DNA from: Alphaproteobacteria bacterium
GTDB taxonomy: Bacteria > Pseudomonadota > Alphaproteobacteria > Caulobacterales > Hyphomonadaceae
DNA length: 64,000 bases
Assembly: GCA_018830285.1 (NCBI GenBank)
Contig: JAHJSB010000029.1
Coordinates: 62,001 to 126,000 of the forward strand
Direction of reading: 5' to 3'
Position 1 is the stretch's first letter. Each line of letters starts with the position of its first letter. Of the stretch, positions 28,974 to 36,818 are shown piece after piece. Below the pieces are notes generated by a model that was not told the origin of the DNA, searched no databases, and worked only from the letters and a program-made list of their open reading frames with translations. The position numbers and the translations under genes are program-made.

Positions 28974-30170
28974 TTGGCCAACTTTAAATTCAGCGCGCTG
29001 GACAGCCTCGGTCAGAACGTGCGCGGCCAGGTCGAGGCCCGCGATGAAAGCAGTGCCTTTTCCACGCTGATTGCCCGTGGCCTGAGCCCGATCTCCGTTC
29101 AGGCGCGGGGGGACGGAACGGGGCTGTCGCGCCTGAAGAGTATCCGCCCCAAGGACCTTGCCATGATGACGCGCCAGATTGCCGTGCTCCTGTCGGCCGG
29201 CATCAGCCTGACCGAAACCATGTCGAGCCTGGCGAACGGATCGTCGCATCCGGCGCTGGCCGAGCGGGCCGGACGGGTGCGTTCCGGCCTGCGGGCGGGT
29301 GAGCCCTTCTCGAAATGCCTCGCACGCGAATTTCCGACCCTTCCGCCTTACGTGCCGCAACTGGCCGAACTTGGCGAAGCCACGGGGCGCCTCGGGCCGG
29401 CCCTGATGGAAGCGGCCGACCAGTATGATTATGATCAGGAAATTGCCAGTGAAGTCCGCTCGGCCCTGACCTATCCGCTATTCCTGCTTGGCGCGGGCTC
29501 GCTCATTGTCGGCATCATGTTCGTCTTCGTGGTCCCGCGCTTTGCAGACCTCGTGACGCAATCCAATGCGTCTGTTCCAACCATTTCGCGCTGGGTGATC
29601 GGGTTTTCGATGTGGTTCAGTACAAACTGGTTGCTGGCATTGGTCGGCGCAGCGCTTCTGGGAGCCGCTGGCGTCTGGGCGGTGCGCTCCATGCAGGGCG
29701 GCCTCGCAGGCGTCGCCGAGCACATTCCCGTCATCAGGAAGTACCAGGCCGTCAGCACGCTGGCGCGCTGGTGCCGCATACTCGGGGGCGCCCTGCAGCA
29801 GGGATCGGGCATTCTGCCGGCGCTGGAGCTCGCTGAGCGGGGCGTCAATGCTCCCCAGCTTCGCGCCGGGCTTGTCGCTGCGCGCTCTTCGGTTCGCAGT
29901 GGCGAGGGTCTTGATGAGGCCATTGCCCGCAACCTGCCAGAATTTGACAGCGTCGCCATCGACATGATCCGGACCGGACGCACGTCCGGCCAGCTCGCCG
30001 ACATGATGATTTTTGCGGCCGAAATCTATCGGCGCGAAACACAGGAACGCACGAAAAAACTGACCGCGCTGGTAGAACCGCTGGCGATTGTGTCGATTTC
30101 GCTTATTGTCGGCACGATCGTTATCAGCATTGTTCTTGCCATGACCAGCCTCTACGAGATTGCCCCATGA
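28974..30170 (+). CDS. gspF: Type II secretion inner-membrane platform protein GspF
   Basis: 398 aa, TTG start with GGGAG 7 nt upstream. Two T2SSF repeats are visible: 'MMTRQIAVLLSAGISLTETMSSLA' at about 60-85 and 'LARWCRILGGALQQGSGILPALELAERG' at about 263-290. Three membrane spans occur at about 165-190, 215-240 and 372-392. It begins with 'ANFKFSALDSLGQNVRGQVEARDE', a typical GspF opening. It organises the pseudopilus platform with GspE, L and M. The stop overlaps the gspG start (ATGA). Confidence 0.93.
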   Translation: MANFKFSALDSLGQNVRGQVEARDESSAFSTLIARGLSPISVQARGDGTGLSRLKSIRPKDLAMMTRQIAVLLSAGISLTETMSSLANGSSHPALAERAGRVRSGLRAGEPFSKCLAREFPTLPPYVPQLAELGEATGRLGPALMEAADQYDYDQEIASEVRSALTYPLFLLGAGSLIVGIMFVFVVPRFADLVTQSNASVPTISRWVIGFSMWFSTNWLLALVGAALLGAAGVWAVRSMQGGLAGVAEHIPVIRKYQAVSTLARWCRILGGALQQGSGILPALELAERGVNAPQLRAGLVAARSSVRSGEGLDEAIARNLPEFDSVAIDMIRTGRTSGQLADMMIFAAEIYRRETQERTKKLTALVEPLAIVSISLIVGTIVISIVLAMTSLYEIAP

Positions 30171-30661
30171 CCCATTCACGCGTCGCAAAAGACGAAAAAG
30201 CACCAACCGCCGTCAAGGAGGGCCGGGATGACGGGTTCTCCCTGCTTGAAATGCTCGTGGTCCTCGCGATAATGGGCATTATCGCCGCAATGGTTGCCCC
30301 CCGCCTGTTCAACCAGGTCGACAAGTCGAAGCAGACGGTCGCAGAAGCGCAGACGAAAGCCCTGATAACGGCGCTTTCGACGATGCGGCTTGATATCGGA
30401 CGCTATCCCACGGCCGACGAGTCGCTCAATCTGCTCATCCAGCGCCCGACGGACCCGGCAGCGGCGGCAACGTGGTATGGCCCTTACATGGACGATGGCC
30501 TGCCAACCGATCCCTGGGGGCAGCCTTACCGCTATACGCCGCCACTGAAGGATGCCGGAGGCCTCGATCGCACCCCGTTTGTCTATTCGCTGGGCGCCGA
30601 CCAGCAACCTGGAGGCAGCGGACTGGACACAGACATCGGCCGCGTGCCATCTGGACCATGA
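30167..30661 (+). CDS. gspG: Major pseudopilin GspG
   Basis: 164 aa. A 22-residue leader ends at the cleavage motif 'DDGFSLLEMLVVLAIMGIIAAMVAPRLF', with Glu at +5. The GspG C-terminal signature 'GPYMDDGLPTDPWGQPYRYTPP' and 'FVYSLGADQQPGGSGLDTDIG' (calcium loop region) are present, which distinguishes it from the minor pseudopilins. It is translationally coupled to gspF. After processing by a prepilin peptidase (gspO is not in this window) it forms the periplasmic pseudopilus. Confidence 0.93.
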   Translation: MTHSRVAKDEKAPTAVKEGRDDGFSLLEMLVVLAIMGIIAAMVAPRLFNQVDKSKQTVAEAQTKALITALSTMRLDIGRYPTADESLNLLIQRPTDPAAAATWYGPYMDDGLPTDPWGQPYRYTPPLKDAGGLDRTPFVYSLGADQQPGGSGLDTDIGRVPSGP

Positions 30662-30740
30662 GGGTCGCCATTCGCCAAAAGCCCTGATAATTCTCGCCAA
30701 TTCCGTCACTGGCGGCCCGGCTTAACCGAAGAACCCGCTC

Positions 30741-32978
30741 ATGCCTGTACAGTCAAAACACCTCCAACGCGCGCTTCTTGCTGCCAGATGGGCCAGCGTG
30801 TCGATCCTGCTCGTCCTGCCAGCCTGCTCCAACACCTCTGCGCGCCGTCCTGATCCCATGGCAGGGGCAATCCGGGTTGATCCGGGTGCAAACCCCTACA
30901 AGGTGACGGACCCGGGCGCTCTGCAGGCAATTTCCGGGAAAAACCCACAGCCGAGACAGGCCCAGGACGGATCCAGGGAATTTTCTGTTCCTTCGATTGC
31001 AACCTCATCGGAAGCAGAAGGACCGCAATCCGGTTCCAGGCCGCCTGCGCCTCACACGAAGACGGTCGATGCCGCCGTCCAGGAGCTCCCGCTTCCCGAT
31101 TTCATCGATACCGTGTTTGGGCAGATGCTCCAGGTGCCATACTATACCGGTCCCGGGGTCGCTGATCGCAAGGACGTCATTATCAAGTTGCGCACCTCTG
31201 GCGAGCTGAAATCGACCGATTTTCTTGCGCTCGTATCGGGCGCACTGACAGAGTATGGCGTATCGGTCGTCGCTGAAGACGGCGTCTACAAGATACTTGA
31301 TGATGTCTCACTTCGCGCGAGGATACCGCGATTCGTCAGATCCAGGTCGGCTCCGGACACGCCGAGCGCACTGCGCCCGCTCGTGATGTTCGTCGAGCTT
31401 GATGCGATCTCGGCGGCGGACATGGCAACAATCCTCAAGCAGGCTTTCCCGGACAAGTCACGCCTGACGATCGAACCGAACCAGGCGATCAATGTGCTGA
31501 CATTGAACGGCCTGCCTGAAGATGTCGAAGCGGCGCTGAACATCATCGATGAAATGGACGAGCTTGCCTATGCCGGCACCGAACTGCTGCGTTACTCGCC
31601 AGACTATGTCGGCGCCAAGGAACTGGCAGAGCAGATGGCGAGGCTGCTGACGATTGAAGGGTGGCAATCGAGTTCAAACCCCAGCATCCAGAGAACCATC
31701 GTGACAATCCCGGTCGAGTTCACGAACGACCTGTTCGTGTTCTCCAAGAGCCCGGTTGCGCTTGAGCGCGCGCGGTTCTGGCTCAACGAACTCGACAAGC
31801 CCGCCAAGACCGGCGATGTGGCGCAATTGTTTGTCTATTCAGTCCAGAATGTTGACGCTGAAACACTGGCCAATACGGTGAATGCTGTCCTTTCTGGCGG
31901 GAAAGGCGGAACTCGTCGCGGCACAGGACAGGATGGCAGTGATGGTGCCGGCCTCAACGGCCAGGGGGCCGGGCTCGCCTCTCCGGTGGCAGGCAGCCTC
32001 AGCGGAGGGAATATCCCGGGCGCGCTGGTCGTCGATGTCATCTCCAATCGCCTGATCTATTCAGGCGCATCTTCTGACTATGCCCGCCTCAAGCCGCTGC
32101 TTGAGCAACTCGACCGGCCACCGGGCGAGGTGCTCATCCTGGTGACAATTGCGGAAATAACCCTGACGGACGAGACCCAGTACGGCCTTGAATTCTTCGT
32201 CGACAGTATCGGGAACGCGGATTTCAGGGCAACGACAGGTACGTCTGGCCTCGGCCTCGGCTCGTCGGGCCTGAACGTTGGCGTTTTCTCGGGTAATGTC
32301 GAGGTTGCGCTCAATGCGTTTGCGTCGAACTCGCAGGTCAACGTCCTGTCAAAACCCAAACTGATTGCCCGGTCGGGCGGAGCGGCCCGGCTCCAGGTCG
32401 GCACCGACGTTCCCGTCATCACATCCCAAAGGGCCGCCTCCGCCCAGGACGGGGACGGTGTGACCGATGTCCTGCAGCAGGTCGAGTACCGCAAGACCGG
32501 CGTGCTCCTGTCGATCGAGCCGATCATTTTCAGTGAAAACAGGGTCGACCTGACCATTTCGCAGGAAGTTTCCACAGCCCTTCCAAACAATGCCTCGGCC
32601 ATTGCGAGCCCGACAATTTCCAACCGGACGCTGGACACACAATTGTCTATCCAGGATGGAGAAACCGTCGTCCTTGGCGGCCTGATCCAGACGACTACGA
32701 CAGACGGCGAGACGGGTATTCCATTCCTCAAGGACGTTCCGATTGCGGGCAACCTCTTCCGGAACAATTCGATCAGCCAGACGCGTACGGAACTCCTGGT
32801 CCTGATCACAGCCTATATCCTCAAGGACACGGATGAAAAAGCCGGGTTTACCAATAAACTGGTCGACGAACTCGACCGATCGAGCAGGGCAACCGACAAT
32901 ATGAAAACCCTGCTTCGCCCCCGTCCCCGGCCCGTCACGCCTGAACCGGGCAGCAAGGCACCCGCAACGAACCGATGA
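30741..32978 (+). CDS. gspD: Type II secretion secretin GspD
   Basis: 745 aa. The N-terminus carries a lipobox-like signal (ILLVLPACSN), so it may be a self-piloting lipoprotein secretin. N0/N1-type modules follow ('LPLPDFIDTVFGQMLQVPYYTG', 'VMFVELDAISAADMATILKQAFPD', 'LTIEPNQAINVLTLNGLPEDVEAALNIIDEMD'). The secretin core has 'VLSKPKLIARSGGAARLQVGTDVPV' and 'LDTQLSIQDGETVVLGGLIQTTTTDGETGIPFLKDVPIAGNLF'. It forms the outer-membrane gate. It lies 79 nt after gspG, and its stop overlaps the gspI start (ATGA). Confidence 0.93.
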   Translation: MPVQSKHLQRALLAARWASVSILLVLPACSNTSARRPDPMAGAIRVDPGANPYKVTDPGALQAISGKNPQPRQAQDGSREFSVPSIATSSEAEGPQSGSRPPAPHTKTVDAAVQELPLPDFIDTVFGQMLQVPYYTGPGVADRKDVIIKLRTSGELKSTDFLALVSGALTEYGVSVVAEDGVYKILDDVSLRARIPRFVRSRSAPDTPSALRPLVMFVELDAISAADMATILKQAFPDKSRLTIEPNQAINVLTLNGLPEDVEAALNIIDEMDELAYAGTELLRYSPDYVGAKELAEQMARLLTIEGWQSSSNPSIQRTIVTIPVEFTNDLFVFSKSPVALERARFWLNELDKPAKTGDVAQLFVYSVQNVDAETLANTVNAVLSGGKGGTRRGTGQDGSDGAGLNGQGAGLASPVAGSLSGGNIPGALVVDVISNRLIYSGASSDYARLKPLLEQLDRPPGEVLILVTIAEITLTDETQYGLEFFVDSIGNADFRATTGTSGLGLGSSGLNVGVFSGNVEVALNAFASNSQVNVLSKPKLIARSGGAARLQVGTDVPVITSQRAASAQDGDGVTDVLQQVEYRKTGVLLSIEPIIFSENRVDLTISQEVSTALPNNASAIASPTISNRTLDTQLSIQDGETVVLGGLIQTTTTDGETGIPFLKDVPIAGNLFRNNSISQTRTELLVLITAYILKDTDEKAGFTNKLVDELDRSSRATDNMKTLLRPRPRPVTPEPGSKAPATNR

Positions 32979-33418
32979 CCGGGACGACGCTTGAGCCAGG
33001 TATAGACAGTGAAGCGGGGTTTTCCCTGCTCGAGACGATCGCTGCCCTGGCCATCCTGTCGATGGCGCTTGTGCCCCTGCTTGCATTACAGTTCCAGCTC
33101 GCGTCGGGCGCGGCAAGGCTTGAGCAGCAGAGCGAGTTGTCACGCGCCGTGTCGGTCGCGCGTGTCATGCTCTCGGCGACGAACCCGGTCATTGAACCTG
33201 AGGGCCGCCGCGATCTTGGCGGCGGCTGGCAGGTCGGCTGGACATCGCAGCCACTGGGTCCGCCCGAAGCGGCCCGGTACGGCCTCGGCGTGAGTTCCCG
33301 CTATCGGATGCAGGTCTTCCGCGTGACCGCAGACGTGATCGACCAGGACAACCGGACAAGTCCGCTGTCACTGCAGACGCTCGGCTGGGTCGAAACCGCC
33401 CCCTTTGGATATGAGTAG
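32975..33418 (+). CDS. gspI: Type II secretion minor pseudopilin, GspI-like
   Basis: 147 aa. A 14-residue leader precedes the prepilin motif 'EAGFSLLETIAALAILSMALVPLLALQFQ' (Glu at +5). 'ARVMLSATNPVIEPEGRRDLGGGWQVGWTSQP' and 'YRMQVFRVTADV' fit the GspI globular domain ('A..G....G...W'). The start overlaps the gspD stop. It is the last gene of the gspF-G-D-I unit; 254 nt then separate it from the secreted-protein gene. Confidence 0.82.
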   Translation: MTGTTLEPGIDSEAGFSLLETIAALAILSMALVPLLALQFQLASGAARLEQQSELSRAVSVARVMLSATNPVIEPEGRRDLGGGWQVGWTSQPLGPPEAARYGLGVSSRYRMQVFRVTADVIDQDNRTSPLSLQTLGWVETAPFGYE

Positions 33419-33546
33419 CGCAATAAAATTGCGCAGATCCATTATTCCGGCGACTGAAATCTCGACAAAGCGTGGGTAAAAATACAACAGAGCCTGAATT
33501 CTTGGATCAAATCCCGCCATTACGAAAAACTGTCATCAACCGTCGC

Positions 33547-33576
33547 TTGACACACCAGAGGGGGGAATCCTAAGGT
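33547..33576 (+). promoter_or_regulatory. Candidate sigma-70-type promoter of the secreted-protein gene
   Basis: TTGACA at 33547-33552 is followed after 18 nt by TAAGGT (33571-33576). The -35 box is perfect, the -10 weak. It lies about 95 nt upstream of the start codon in an otherwise gene-free 254-nt gap. Confidence 0.5.
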
Positions 33577-33619
33577 CATCTCGCGCGGCTGGGATTCGCC
33601 AATCGCAGCGAACCATAGT

Positions 33620-33639
33620 CTCGCCGAATGTCCGGCGAG
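33620..33639 (+). promoter_or_regulatory. Hairpin in the 5' leader of the secreted-protein gene
   Basis: CTCGCCG / CGGCGAG form a perfect 7-bp stem with a 6-nt loop, without a following T-tract. It lies 33 nt before the ATG. A leader hairpin of this kind can protect an abundant mRNA; that role is inference. Confidence 0.5.
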
Positions 33640-33672
33640 GCCTAGTTTAGCTTCCTTAGTAGGGGAATTTAT

Positions 33673-35169
33673 ATGATTAAGAAACTTTTGGCGGCAACAT
33701 CCGTTGCGGCGCTCATCGCAGGCGGCGCCCAGGCGCAGCTGGCACTCGAGCAGACTTCCGTGACTTCGTCGAGCGGCGCTGTGACGACGATCGCCTCACC
33801 TTACGTTCTTGCAGATGAAGTAGATCTCGTCGCCCTGAACGCAACACCGGCAGGTATCGGCCAGTTTGGCCTCGAAGTCCTCACTGAGGGCGTTATTCCT
33901 CCCGGCCAGAATATCTTCCTGGCTATTCAGGTCACAAACGGGACAATCGCGTCCAACCTGAATGGCTCAGAGTTTCCAGCGCTGGCCAGCGGCATTACTG
34001 GTGCCGTCGTGAATCAGGGTGGTACGACAGGTGCGACCTCTGTGCGTTACCTGATCACAACCGACGCAGCCGACAATTCGACAAGCGACTTGACCCGTGA
34101 CGGTATCGCGCTCAACCTTCCTGTGCGTGCAGCATCATGCGGAGATGTGACGTTTGCCGTCACCATGTTCCAGACTGAAACCGGTGGAACGAAGATCGAA
34201 GGCGGAACGGCAGTCCTGACCAGCGCCGCAGTACCGATCGCAGCCATGACCTGCGAAAGCGTTTTTGATGCATCGCTGACACCTGATACGGCCATGTCGG
34301 TCCTCGACCTGCAGACGCCACCAGCCTTCTCGACATTCGACATTGCAAACGACGCTCCTTCGGTTGCGACGCTTGGCGACTTTGCCCTGGCGTTTACTCC
34401 GGGCTTCCTCGACTTGGCAGGCACACCTGCTGTGATCGGGAACGTCTTGGGCTTTGTGGCTGACATCGATTTCCAGAATACTGACGAAATCGTTAGCGGT
34501 CAGGCGATCGCTGGAGCTGGTGCTGTGTTTGCAACAGCTGCAACAGTCGCCACCGGCAGCGATATTAACCTGGTCAGCACGACTGCTGCTACTGCGCCAG
34601 CAACCGGCACCTTCGATCTGACCATCTCGACCACTGCCCCTGTTGCCGCTCAGACTGTGTCAGTCAGCGATGCCGTTCTGACCCTCGACACAAGCGTTGG
34701 TTTGAAAGCGACAGATGCGTTCACAATCGCCGATGTTGAAGACCTGAAATACGAAGGCAATGTCTTCGGACCCTTCGACTGGGTGTCAGACAGCACCAAG
34801 GCCGTGAATTCGATCTTCCGCATCACCGGTCTCGACCCAGCCGAAGACGTTCCAGCGCAGATCATTGTTACGAACTCGCGTAACGGCTCTGCGTTTAACG
34901 GTGTCTATCCGTTCACTATCCTCGGTTCTTCGGTCCAGGGTAGCGAAGTTCGTCTGAACAGCTCACAGCTTGAAGCGGTCGCAGGCCAGTTCGGAACAGC
35001 TGATATTTCAATGGTCTTCTCGACGACCCTTGACCTTGATGTTGATCGTCTGAATGCAAGCCCATCCTCCTCGGTTGTGACGCCATTCGGCGACAATTCG
35101 AACTCGGACAGCACGCCAGATACGACAACTCCGGCAACGACCCTCAACGACGACCAGGGCAACTTCTAA
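33673..35169 (+). CDS. Secreted Ala/Thr-rich protein, candidate T2SS substrate or surface-layer component
   Basis: 498 aa. A Sec signal peptide is clear (MIKKLLAATSVAALIAGGAQA). The mature chain is acidic, rich in Ala, Thr, Val and Ser, poor in Cys (two: 'RAASCGDV', 'AMTCES') and in basic residues, and ends in a low-complexity Ser/Asp/Thr tail ('NSNSDSTPDTTTPATT'). It has no catalytic motif I recognise. Codons such as GCT, GGT, CGT and GTT are more frequent than in neighbours, as in highly expressed genes. It has its own candidate promoter, leader hairpin, GGGGA ribosome-binding site and strong terminator, inside the T2SS locus between gspI and gspJ. That position suggests it is a cargo or structural surface protein. 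Function unknown. Confidence 0.7.
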   Translation: MIKKLLAATSVAALIAGGAQAQLALEQTSVTSSSGAVTTIASPYVLADEVDLVALNATPAGIGQFGLEVLTEGVIPPGQNIFLAIQVTNGTIASNLNGSEFPALASGITGAVVNQGGTTGATSVRYLITTDAADNSTSDLTRDGIALNLPVRAASCGDVTFAVTMFQTETGGTKIEGGTAVLTSAAVPIAAMTCESVFDASLTPDTAMSVLDLQTPPAFSTFDIANDAPSVATLGDFALAFTPGFLDLAGTPAVIGNVLGFVADIDFQNTDEIVSGQAIAGAGAVFATAATVATGSDINLVSTTAATAPATGTFDLTISTTAPVAAQTVSVSDAVLTLDTSVGLKATDAFTIADVEDLKYEGNVFGPFDWVSDSTKAVNSIFRITGLDPAEDVPAQIIVTNSRNGSAFNGVYPFTILGSSVQGSEVRLNSSQLEAVAGQFGTADISMVFSTTLDLDVDRLNASPSSSVVTPFGDNSNSDSTPDTTTPATTLNDDQGNF

Positions 35170-35195
35170 GCCCCAATTCGTCTAAGATAATTTGG

Positions 35196-35225
35196 AAGGG
35201 GCGGCCTCTTGGCCGCCCCTTTTTT
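35196..35225 (+). terminator. Strong Rho-independent terminator
   Basis: An 11-bp stem (35196-35206 with 35211-35221), TCTT loop and a T-tract. It lies 26 nt after the secreted-protein stop and should isolate that gene from the downstream sulfotransferase. Confidence 0.93.
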
Positions 35226-35275
35226 GTTGTCATCAAGGCGTTTGAGAACGCGCAACTTGCCTGTAGGATTGAGCG

Positions 35276-36070
35276 ATGATGACGACAGCCGACCTGACAC
35301 TTGATTTTGCCATTGCAGGTGTCCAGAAGGCCGGCACCACGGCTCTTGCGCAATATCTGGGACAAAACCCTGAAATCTACCTGCCGCCGACAAAGGAAAC
35401 ACATTATTTTCGCCGGGCACCCACAGCCGGCCGACCGGCCGACCGGCCTTTCTCCCACCTGACACGGCACTTTGCCGACGCTCCGCAGGGCGCATTGCTG
35501 GGCGACGCGACACCGGTTTATCTCTATTGGCCAAATGCGCTTGAGCTACTCCAGGCCCACAACCAGGCGCTTCGTATCGTGATCAGCCTGCGCCACCCGG
35601 TTGCCCGCGCCTATTCGGCCTGGTCGATGCAGGTAAGGCGCGGACGCGAGACGCTGTCGTTCGGCGAGGCCATCCGGGACGGTCGCGAACGGGTCAGGCA
35701 ATCGCCCTTTGGCGTTGACCTTTTCTATTCCTATGTGGAGCGCGGTTTCTATTCCAATCAGATGGCCCGCCTGTACTCACTATTCCCAAAGGCCCAGGTA
35801 TTCGTACTCCGCAGCGATGACATCCGCGCTGACAGTCCTGTCCTGGGCAATCTCCAGTCCTTTCTCGGAGCGGCGCCATGCCGCCTGACACCGCTCGTCC
35901 ACAACGTCCAGCCGGGCAGCCTGCCAGCCCCTCCAGGCCTCGCCGCTGACTTTGAATACCTGCAAGGCGTTTTCGAAAAGGATATGCATGAAACAGCAAT
36001 CCTGACAGGTCTTGACCTGGCCGACTGGATGGCGTGTCCACCACCCGTTCCTGAGCTTGACCTGTTGTGA
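35276..36070 (+). CDS. Sulfotransferase coupled to gspJ
   Basis: 264 aa, ATG with AGGA 7 nt upstream. The PAPS 5'-phosphosulfate loop is 'FAIAGVQKAGTTALAQYLGQNPEIYLP', followed by 'KETHYF', and the 3'-phosphate site 'RIVISLRHPVARAYSAWSMQVRRGRETLSF'. These are hallmarks of heparan/N-sulfotransferase-like PF00685 proteins. 'GFYSNQMARLYSLFPKAQVFVLRSDDI' is equally typical. Its stop overlaps the gspJ start (GTGA), placing a sulfation enzyme inside a secretion operon. Cytoplasmic; the acceptor could be a glycan or the neighbouring secreted protein's glycan, but that is open. Confidence 0.9.
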   Translation: MMTTADLTLDFAIAGVQKAGTTALAQYLGQNPEIYLPPTKETHYFRRAPTAGRPADRPFSHLTRHFADAPQGALLGDATPVYLYWPNALELLQAHNQALRIVISLRHPVARAYSAWSMQVRRGRETLSFGEAIRDGRERVRQSPFGVDLFYSYVERGFYSNQMARLYSLFPKAQVFVLRSDDIRADSPVLGNLQSFLGAAPCRLTPLVHNVQPGSLPAPPGLAADFEYLQGVFEKDMHETAILTGLDLADWMACPPPVPELDLL

Positions 36071-36690
36071 ATAGGGTTGATCGATCTGACCAGGGTTTCA
36101 GCCTTATGGAGATGCTGGTCGCGCTGGCGATACTCTCCATCTCCGCAGTGCTGATCTTCCAGTCACTGCTGGCGCAATCGGCACTGACGGCGAGGATCGA
36201 AACCCTGTCGCTGGAAGCAGGCAGGGACGCAATCCGGCGCGCCGGGTTTACTGAGGTCGTGGGGGGCATCTTGCCGTCCTGGCCGGAAGAGGAGGAGACA
36301 GCCTTTATCGCGACTGACCGGCAATTGAGCGGCCTGTCGAGCCGGGCCCTTGCGACAACATCGGAAGGCTTGACGGCTTTCCGTTTCGACCTTTCAGGGT
36401 CTCCCTCGGAACTCGTCTATTCTTCAGGTGGACAACAGGTCCAGCTCGGCACGTTTTCCGAGGACGCAACCTTCTCCTATCTCGGCGCGGACGGGAACTG
36501 GTACGATAAATGGCCGCCTGAAAAGACACCCGATTTTGGTCCTTTTGATGACTCAGGCTCGTATCGCACGCCGCCGCTCCCGGTCGCGGTTCGCATCCAG
36601 ACAGCCACCCGCGCCGACCTCGACTGGATCGCCAAACTTGAATGGCAGGCTCCCCTGATGGCCCGCCGGCAGGACCTGGACCTTGAATAG
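36067..36690 (+). CDS. gspJ: Type II secretion minor pseudopilin, GspJ-like
   Basis: 207 aa, GTG start in a GTGA overlap with the sulfotransferase stop. A 9-residue leader precedes 'DQGFSLMEMLVALAILSISAVLIFQSLL', with Glu at +5. The length (about 200 aa) and 'FRFDLSGSPSELVYSSGGQQ', 'ATFSYLGADGNWYDKWPPEK' and 'LPVAVRIQTATR' fit GspJ, the largest of the H/I/J pseudopilins. It converges with the sulfatase gene. Confidence 0.82.
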   Translation: MNRVDRSDQGFSLMEMLVALAILSISAVLIFQSLLAQSALTARIETLSLEAGRDAIRRAGFTEVVGGILPSWPEEEETAFIATDRQLSGLSSRALATTSEGLTAFRFDLSGSPSELVYSSGGQQVQLGTFSEDATFSYLGADGNWYDKWPPEKTPDFGPFDDSGSYRTPPLPVAVRIQTATRADLDWIAKLEWQAPLMARRQDLDLE

Positions 36691-36739
36691 GGTCTCCGGG
36701 TCGTGCTGGACGAACGCAATCGCGCGGCACGCCCCTGTC

Positions 36740-36755
36740 ATTCCCTGCAGGGAAT
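36740..36755. repeat. Perfect 16-nt palindrome between gspJ and the sulfatase gene
   Basis: ATTCCCTGCAGGGAAT lies in the 128-nt convergent gap. There is no loop and no T-tract, so it is not a typical terminator; it could be a binding site or chance. Confidence 0.5.
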
Positions 36756-36818
36756 CATCACCGGGCCGCCTGCAACGCCGCCCCACCCCCTGCCCTCATC
36801 TGGACGTTTGGGTGGTCT

